A stretch of 64,000 nt of DNA, taken from Bifidobacterium pseudolongum subsp. pseudolongum DSM 20099. GTDB lineage: Bacteria > Actinomycetota > Actinomycetes > Actinomycetales > Bifidobacteriaceae. The notes below the pieces were generated by a model that made no database searches, was not told where the DNA came from, and saw only the letters and a list, made by a program, of their open reading frames with translations. Below, one piece after another: positions 58,855 to 64,000 of this stretch. Every line of letters begins with the position of its first letter. Within the stretch, counting starts at the first letter, position 1. The stretch is from the NCBI RefSeq assembly GCF_000771225.1, contig NZ_JDTZ01000002.1, positions 248,001 to 312,000 on the forward strand, read 5' to 3'. Both the position numbers and the translations under genes were made by a program.

Positions 58855-59256
58855 ATGGCAAGTGACGACGAGACCATCGACAGGCTCACCGACGAAGAGC
58901 TCGACGAACTGACGAGCCCTGATGACAATCTGGACGAAGCCGATGTGGAGGATTCCGAGCACAACGTGAACATCGCCGCGATCATCTGCGGCATCGCGGC
59001 CGGCATCCTGTTCATCGGCGCCGGCATCTGGCTCTACTGCTATCTGCGCGACAAGCACAACGAGTGCACGCTCTCGCGCCAGATCAAGCAGTTCAAGGGC
59101 GACGTGAAGCACATCACCAAGGAAGCTGACCCAAAGCGTCTGGCACGCAACGCCGAAGTGCGCCACGCGATGAACACCATCTCCGATTATGTGCACGACA
59201 TCCCGGGACATGTCGAGGATGCCGCCTCGCGCGTGCGTGACGCGATCACCGACTGA
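58855..59256 (+). CDS. Small single-pass membrane protein of unknown function
   Basis: The 133-residue protein starts after AAAAGAGGCAACC. Its first 38 residues are strongly acidic (DEETID..., DEADVEDSEH), one membrane helix is at about 40-63 (IAAIICGIAAGILFIGAGIW), and the remainder is a polar amphipathic helix with basic patches. It is divergent from the DUF4190 gene. No family is recognised. Confidence 0.7.
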   Translation: MASDDETIDRLTDEELDELTSPDDNLDEADVEDSEHNVNIAAIICGIAAGILFIGAGIWLYCYLRDKHNECTLSRQIKQFKGDVKHITKEADPKRLARNAEVRHAMNTISDYVHDIPGHVEDAASRVRDAITD

Positions 59257-59289
59257 CCGGCACAGCCCAATCCATATGCGATCGCACAA

Positions 59290-59349
59290 CCATTCGGGGT
59301 TTGTGAGGCTCACCGCTGTGATGCGGACAGCCGCACAAACCCCGAATGG
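59290..59349. terminator. Inverted repeat between convergent genes, one arm inside gntR
   Basis: Sixteen-base perfect arms CCATTCGGGGTTTGTG (59290-59305) and complement (59334-59349) flank 28 bases. The right arm encodes residues near the C-terminus of the GntR protein, whose stop lies inside the loop. Confidence 0.6.
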
Positions 59350-60077
59350 TGCATGGTGAACCGGATGCGGGCAGCGTCATACACATCGGTGGCGCGCTCG
59401 CACGGCCGGCTCTGCTGGTCATAAGCCACACGGTTGATCCGCAGTGTCGGTGCGCCAGCCGGCACATGCAGGCGGCGCGCCGCCGCCTCGCAAGCCGGCG
59501 CATAGTCGAGCGTCTCATCCACGCGCTGCGGTCGGATCTTGTATTCCTGTTGGAACAGCCCGTAGAACGACATGCTCAGGTCACGGTTGAGGAACCCCGG
59601 GAACAGATATGCGGGCAGATGGTTCGTCTCCACAGAGAGCGGGGCATCGCCAAGCATGCGCAGGCGTGTGACCGCATACACCGTCGGCCGGTCCGCAGGC
59701 AGCCGCAGCAACCGCATGTCAGACGCCGATGCCGGCGCCACGACGGCGCTGAGCACAATGGACTGGAGCGCCCATCCCTGCCTCTTGGCGATCTGCGTGA
59801 GTGATTCCACAGTATTGAGATTGCGTTCCAACCGGCCGTCGGAGACGACGATGCCACCGGCACGGCCGATTTTGCGCACAATCTCGTGATTTGATTCGAG
59901 TTCGGCGAGCGCCACGCGCAGATTCGAACGCGAGACGCCAAGCAGTTCGGCGAGCGCGCGCTCGGTGCCGAGTTTTTCACCCGGCATGAGTTCGCGTTGC
60001 GCAATGATCTGCCGCACAACGCGCACGACGTCTTCGACGTTCGTGCGCGTGGCGGTGGTGGAGTTGGGTTGCTCCAT
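59310..60077 (-). CDS. GntR family regulator, HutC/UTRA type
   Basis: The 255-residue protein has an N-terminal winged helix-turn-helix (about 18-80, GEKLGTERALAELLGVSRSN) and a C-terminal UTRA ligand domain (about 95-245, with VYAVTRLRML, SVETNHLP and RPCERATDVYDA). Its ATG is one base after the aminotransferase stop, so it is the last gene of the kinase-permease-PLP enzyme unit and presumably controls it, with the pathway substrate as ligand. The start at 60077 is chosen over an ATG at 60116 inside the upstream gene. Confidence 0.9.
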   Translation of the reverse strand: MEQPNSTTATRTNVEDVVRVVRQIIAQRELMPGEKLGTERALAELLGVSRSNLRVALAELESNHEIVRKIGRAGGIVVSDGRLERNLNTVESLTQIAKRQGWALQSIVLSAVVAPASASDMRLLRLPADRPTVYAVTRLRMLGDAPLSVETNHLPAYLFPGFLNRDLSMSFYGLFQQEYKIRPQRVDETLDYAPACEAAARRLHVPAGAPTLRINRVAYDQQSRPCERATDVYDAARIRFTMHHSGFVRLSASQR

Positions 60078-60078
60078 A

Positions 60079-61443
60079 TTACAGACCGAGTTCCTGCAGT
60101 GTGTCGGTGAAGGCACTCATGAACCAGTCCACGTCCTGCTCGCTGAACACGAGCGGCGGGCGCAGTTTGAGGATGTTGCCGAACCGGCCGCACACCGACG
60201 TGAGCACATGGTGCGCGCGCAATGTTTCGAGGATGTCGAGCGCGGCGGCCTGATCGGGGTCCTTGGTGCCCGGCTTGACGATTTCGCAGCCGATGTACAG
60301 GCCGGCCCCACGCACATCGCCGATGCACGGGTGGGCGGGCATGAGGTCGGTGACCGCCTGCTTGAACACCGCGCCCACGCGCTTGGCGTTGCCCATCGTG
60401 TCTTCGCTGCGCATCACGTCGAGCGTGGCCTGCGCTGCGGCCATGCACACGGGGTTGCCGCCGAAGGTGTTGAAGTACGGGATGGAGCCGGCGAATGGCT
60501 CGAGCACTTCCTGCCGTGCGGCCATGAGCGACGTGGGCAGGCCGTTGGCCATCGGCTTGCCGCTCGTGACCAGGTCGGGCACGATCCCCTGCCGTTCGAA
60601 CCCCCAGAACGCATCGCCGGTGCGGGTGAACCCCGGCTGCACTTCGTCGGCGATCCATACGCCGCCCAGTCCGTGCACGGTGTCGATGACCGGCTGCAGA
60701 TAGCCGACCGGATCGGGATAGACGCCATCCGACGAGAAGATCGAATCGGCGAGCAACGCCGCGAACCTGATGCCGTGGCGGTTCATGTCGGTCACGGCTT
60801 TTCGCACCTCGGCCGCCATCCAGCCACCGAATTCCTCCGCTGTGCAGGCGCTGGCCGGCTTGCCGTCGATGGACAGGCGGTATGTGTCGGGCGTCGGGAT
60901 CATGCGCATGGTCAGTCCCAGATCCTGCGCGGCGCCGAGGGCCGGCGAGAGTTTGGAGGTGAGCGCGGAATTGCCGTGGTAGGCCTCGGCCGTCACGATC
61001 ACACCCTCGCCACCGGTGTAGGTCTGCGCCACGCGCACGGCGAGATCGTTCGCTTCGGAGCCCGTGCATTGGAACATGATGCGGTTGAGTTCATCGGGCA
61101 TCGTGGAGAGGATATCGTCGGCGTAGTTGAGGATGTTCTCGTGCAGGTAGCGCGTATGCGTGTTGAGCAGTGAGGCTTGGCGGTCAATCGCTTCCACCAC
61201 GCGCGGGTGGGCGTGGCCGACGGAGGCGACGTTGTTGTAGACGTCCAGATACTCCGTGCCGTCGGCGTCCCACACATGCGCCCCCTCGCCTTTCACCAAG
61301 TGCACAGGCGTGCGGTAGAACAGGCGGTATGCGGGGCCGAGCACATCGCGTTCCTCGGTCAGGCGGCGTGTTTCGGGGTCGAGAGCCGCCGCCATCTCGG
61401 GGCGGAAGCTGTTGGTGTCCATGATGGTGGAGCGAGTTGCCAT
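60079..61443 (-). CDS. Class III PLP enzyme (aminotransferase or phospho-lyase)
   Basis: The 454-residue protein is a class III fold-type I PLP enzyme. The cofactor lysine is K296 in LVTSGKPMANGLP, and IADEVQPGFTRTG carries the ring Asp. Flanking motifs FQCTGSEANDLAVRVAQ and TAEAYHGNSA are typical. These resemble the AGXT2-like branch that includes ethanolamine-phosphate and phosphohydroxylysine phospho-lyases, but ordinary aminotransferases share them. The ATG at 61443 lies about eight bases from AAAGGAG; a second ATG at 61449 is too close to it. It sits between a permease and a GntR regulator, with a small-molecule kinase upstream, which favours a phospho-lyase role (inference). Confidence 0.85.
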   Translation of the reverse strand: MATRSTIMDTNSFRPEMAAALDPETRRLTEERDVLGPAYRLFYRTPVHLVKGEGAHVWDADGTEYLDVYNNVASVGHAHPRVVEAIDRQASLLNTHTRYLHENILNYADDILSTMPDELNRIMFQCTGSEANDLAVRVAQTYTGGEGVIVTAEAYHGNSALTSKLSPALGAAQDLGLTMRMIPTPDTYRLSIDGKPASACTAEEFGGWMAAEVRKAVTDMNRHGIRFAALLADSIFSSDGVYPDPVGYLQPVIDTVHGLGGVWIADEVQPGFTRTGDAFWGFERQGIVPDLVTSGKPMANGLPTSLMAARQEVLEPFAGSIPYFNTFGGNPVCMAAAQATLDVMRSEDTMGNAKRVGAVFKQAVTDLMPAHPCIGDVRGAGLYIGCEIVKPGTKDPDQAAALDILETLRAHHVLTSVCGRFGNILKLRPPLVFSEQDVDWFMSAFTDTLQELGL

Positions 61444-61492
61444 GACCATGTCTCCTTTATTGGTTCACAAGTGGTGTTGGTGGTGTGCGGCG

Positions 61493-62986
61493 TCAGTCGT
61501 GCGTCTTGTATGCCGCGGTGCCGCCGGAAGCCGCGAACTCCTCTTCGGGTGAGAGCACAAGGTGCTTGCGTCCATAGAGCGCGAAGAACACGGTGGCGGC
61601 CGCATAGATGCCCACCATCACATACACGGCGAGCCGGTAGTCGGGGTTGAGCAGCACGGCCACGAAGATCGCAAACGAGAGCAAACCGGCCACGACCGCA
61701 CCCGGCACACCGAAGCGGCTGACGAATGGGCGCTTGATGTTCGGCATGTTGCGGCGAAGCAGCACGTACGAGACCATCTGCAGCAGGTACGCGAGCACCG
61801 CGCCCCACACGGCGATGTTGAGCACCACGGAACCGGCGCCTTCACCGCCGTACGCGATGATGAACAGGGCGGCGAATCCGATCACCGCGCCGACGACGAG
61901 TCCCCAGTACGGCGTCTTCTTCTTGCCGGTGAGCGAAAGGAACGCCGGGTAGTAGCCGGCGCGGCTCAGCGAATACAGGTTGCGGCCGTACGCGAACGTG
62001 ATGCCCTGCACCGAGGCGAGCAGTCCGATGAGCGCGAACGCGGAGAGCACCGCCGCAAGATTGCTCGGCAGCACTGCGCGGAACCCGTCGAGCAACGGCT
62101 CATCGGAGCCGGAGAGCGCGGCGGCGCCCATGACCGAGGGGTTGAGGAAGACGACGACGAGCGCGCTGATGCCGAGGGTGAAGATGCACAGTCGCGACGA
62201 CTTGGGGATGTTGCGTTCGGGGTCGCGCACCTCTTCGGCGGCGAGCGGCAGCTGTTCGATGCCCAGGAAGAGCCACATGGCGAACGGCATCGCGAAGAAG
62301 ATGGCGCCTACGCCAAGGGGAAGGAACGCGTTGTTGCCGGCGGTGGGTGCGATGTCGAACAGCGAGGCGAAGTCGACCGAGCCGCTGAACACGGCGCTCA
62401 CACCGAAGAACGCGACGATGGCGAGCGCGGCAATCGACACGACCTGCGCGAAGCGGAACGATGTTTCGGCGCCGACCCAGTTGAGGGTCACGAAGATGGC
62501 GTAGATGACGAGCCACCACACCCACTGGTACCCGGCGCCGGTGAGCGAGAAGCCGGTGAGGTCGGCGAGGATCGCGTCTGCGTAGGCGGACGAGAAGTAG
62601 ACGATCGTGGCCGCGGTCATCACGTATTCCACGGTTTCCGCCAGCCCGGTGAAGAAGCCGCCCCACGGGCCCATCGCGGCTCGCGCAAACGAGTAGGCGC
62701 CGCCTGTGTGCGGCATGGCGGACGCCATTTCGCTGATCGAGTTGAGCATGAGCACGTACATGACGTAGACCACGATGGCGGCGATGAGGAAGCCGCCCCA
62801 TCCGGCTTGGGCGATGCCGCCGTTCCATCCGGAGAAATCACCGGAGATGACGGCGGAGACGCCGATGGCCCACAGGCCGAAGGCCCCCGCGGTGCGCTTG
62901 AGCTGGCGCTTCTTGAAGTAATCCTTGTCGGTGGCCACATAGGTGACCGTTCCAAGGCCGGTTCCTGAAATACTGGACGATGACAT
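61493..62986 (-). CDS. APC superfamily amino acid/amine permease
   Basis: The 497-residue protein has about twelve membrane helices. The APC signature near helix 1, GVSAVISGDFSGWNGGIAQAG, resembles ethanolamine permease-type transporters, whose GDFSGWN pattern differs from the GSGIF of ordinary amino acid permeases. EEVRDPERNIPKS is the conserved cytoplasmic loop. It is between the kinase and the PLP enzyme genes, on the same strand. Substrate assignment to ethanolamine or a related amine is inference. Confidence 0.88.
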   Translation of the reverse strand: MSSSSISGTGLGTVTYVATDKDYFKKRQLKRTAGAFGLWAIGVSAVISGDFSGWNGGIAQAGWGGFLIAAIVVYVMYVLMLNSISEMASAMPHTGGAYSFARAAMGPWGGFFTGLAETVEYVMTAATIVYFSSAYADAILADLTGFSLTGAGYQWVWWLVIYAIFVTLNWVGAETSFRFAQVVSIAALAIVAFFGVSAVFSGSVDFASLFDIAPTAGNNAFLPLGVGAIFFAMPFAMWLFLGIEQLPLAAEEVRDPERNIPKSSRLCIFTLGISALVVVFLNPSVMGAAALSGSDEPLLDGFRAVLPSNLAAVLSAFALIGLLASVQGITFAYGRNLYSLSRAGYYPAFLSLTGKKKTPYWGLVVGAVIGFAALFIIAYGGEGAGSVVLNIAVWGAVLAYLLQMVSYVLLRRNMPNIKRPFVSRFGVPGAVVAGLLSFAIFVAVLLNPDYRLAVYVMVGIYAAATVFFALYGRKHLVLSPEEEFAASGGTAAYKTHD

Positions 62987-63009
62987 GGTGATCGCCTGCC
63001 TCTCGATTG

Positions 63010-63107
63010 TCGGTATGCGTTACTGCATGGATTCCTACTGTGTTGATTGGGTTGTTGGTTGGGTTATGGGTTGGATTGGATGATGGATGGTGAGTCTTGG
63101 TTCCCGG
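63010..63107 (-). other. G-poor, C/A-rich leader before the permease
   Basis: On the minus strand this stretch reads as repeated CCAACC, CCATCC and CCCAA units with almost no G for about 50 bases (63040-63090), unlike surrounding DNA. It may be a Rho-utilisation-like or unstructured RNA segment between kinase and permease. Confidence 0.35.
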
Positions 63108-64000
63108 TCACCGCAGCAGCCATTGGGCGTCCGCGAGGTAGTTGCGCGCGCATTGCACGGTGCCGGCGGCCTGTTCGGCGGCCAATCCTTCGGGCAGCGC
63201 GTCTTCGCGGTGGTTCGTGGTCCAGCCGAGCATCTGCAGGCGGCGGATCATCGAGAGCGCCGACATGACATGCAGTTCCTCGGAGGACATCGGCCCAGCC
63301 ACGCTCACGTACCCGTCAAGCCAGGCTTTGGCGAGCTGCGGGGCGTAGGGCTTGTGTTCGACGAAGCTGAGCGACGAGGCGTAGTCGTAGAGGTACCAGC
63401 TGTAGCCGGCGTCGTCGAAGTCGATGACGGTCAGGTCGCCGTTGTCTGCGCGGATGATGTTGCTCGGGCGCAGGTCGGCGTGGATCAGACCCCATGTGTG
63501 GCTGTCGCGCGGGTAGGTGTTCATCACGGCGAGCGCGGCGTCGAGCGCGCGTTCGCACAGGTGGCGGTCGGCGTCGCTCAGGTCCGCGGTCTCCCAGCGG
63601 CCCCAGCGCGGGGACGCGCCCACCATATCGCTGATGCCCCAGTTGAACCGTTTGAAACCGAACGGGCGGTGCCAGTGGCGCGATTGTTCGTGGAACTTGG
63701 CCGACCATTCGCCGATGGTGCGGTAGTACCGCGAAGGGTCGTCGAGGTCTTCGAGCACGGCGCCTTCCACGAATTTCGTGGAGACGACCATCCAGCCCAC
63801 GCCGTTCAGGTCGCGGATCTTCGTGACAAATGTGCCACGCACGGTGGGCACCGGGTCGATGAGACGCACGCCGTCGATTTCGTGCAGGGCGGCGAGCCAT
63901 GCGATTTCGGATGCCACCGCTTCCGGGCCGCCCACATACCCGGGCTGCGAGACGCGCACGACGCCTTCGGGCCGGCCGTCGAGCAGCAGCACGAATGTCG
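63108..64000 (-). CDS. APH-family small-molecule kinase (partial, N-terminus outside window)
   Basis: At least 297 codons are present; the frame runs past base 64000 without a good start, and the first residues (TFVLLLDGRPEGVVRVSQPG) look like an inner kinase strand. The catalytic loop is WGLIHADLRPSNIIR (HxD...N) and the metal-binding motif is VIDFDDAGYSW. The family includes choline, ethanolamine, homoserine, aminoglycoside and hydroxylysine kinases. It is upstream of an APC permease and a class III PLP enzyme. The substrate is not shown by the sequence. Confidence 0.88.
   Translation of the reverse strand, partial: TFVLLLDGRPEGVVRVSQPGYVGGPEAVASEIAWLAALHEIDGVRLIDPVPTVRGTFVTKIRDLNGVGWMVVSTKFVEGAVLEDLDDPSRYYRTIGEWSAKFHEQSRHWHRPFGFKRFNWGISDMVGASPRWGRWETADLSDADRHLCERALDAALAVMNTYPRDSHTWGLIHADLRPSNIIRADNGDLTVIDFDDAGYSWYLYDYASSLSFVEHKPYAPQLAKAWLDGYVSVAGPMSSEELHVMSALSMIRRLQMLGWTTNHREDALPEGLAAEQAAGTVQCARNYLADAQWLLR

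Overview
The window looks like chromosomal DNA of a Bifidobacterium, most probably of the B. animalis / B. pseudolongum type (inference). The reasons are high GC with strong GC skew at third codon positions, actinobacterial gene orders (rpmE-tRNA-prfA-prmC-tsaC-wecA; hpt-ftsH beside a folB/folK remnant and a DUF3180 gene; tilS and dacB upstream), and a xylo-oligosaccharide cluster with xylose isomerase and xylulokinase of the kind known from gut bifidobacteria. No rRNA, CRISPR array, prophage or insertion sequence is visible.

Layout. 1-17.4 kb is mostly housekeeping: an M13 peptidase, an SSB-like protein, proS, a Pif1-type helicase with a HAD phosphatase and oligoribonuclease, guaB, then the block wecA-tsaC-prmC-prfA-tRNA(CAU)-rpmE, a coiled-coil membrane protein and a lone YkoE-type ECF substrate-binding subunit. 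17.5-35.7 kb is an accessory sugar island: a ROK repressor divergent from xylB and a GH43; a carboxylesterase, an acetylesterase and a second GH43; two ABC permeases and a lipoprotein binding protein; a divergent LacI regulator followed by a coupled 50-residue ORF; a third GH43; and xylA. Together they would import xylo-/arabinoxylo-oligosaccharides, remove acyl and arabinosyl or xylosyl groups inside the cell, and feed xylose through isomerase and kinase to xylulose 5-phosphate. Hairpins sit between several genes, so transporter, hydrolase and esterase levels can differ. The LacI circuit appears to control import, and the ROK circuit xylA and xylB.

35.7-44.5 kb holds a flavodoxin-fold oxidoreductase, two frameshifted genes, metY, ettA, tesB, a DUF3180 membrane protein and a degenerate FolB-FolK fusion. 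44.5-57.3 kb holds ftsH-hpt-tilS-dacB with an ABC exporter upstream, two family 2 glycosyltransferases, an AI-2E family membrane protein and a MerR regulator fused to membrane segments and a zinc ribbon. 57.5-57.8 kb is a tRNA-Asp, tRNA-Asp, tRNA-Phe operon, followed by two small membrane proteins.

59.3-64.0 kb is the most unusual functional unit: an APH-family small-molecule kinase (running off the window), an APC permease, a class III PLP enzyme and a GntR/UTRA regulator on one strand. This combination suggests uptake, phosphorylation and PLP-dependent elimination of an amino alcohol such as ethanolamine or hydroxylysine. That function is inference; the gene families are read from the sequence.
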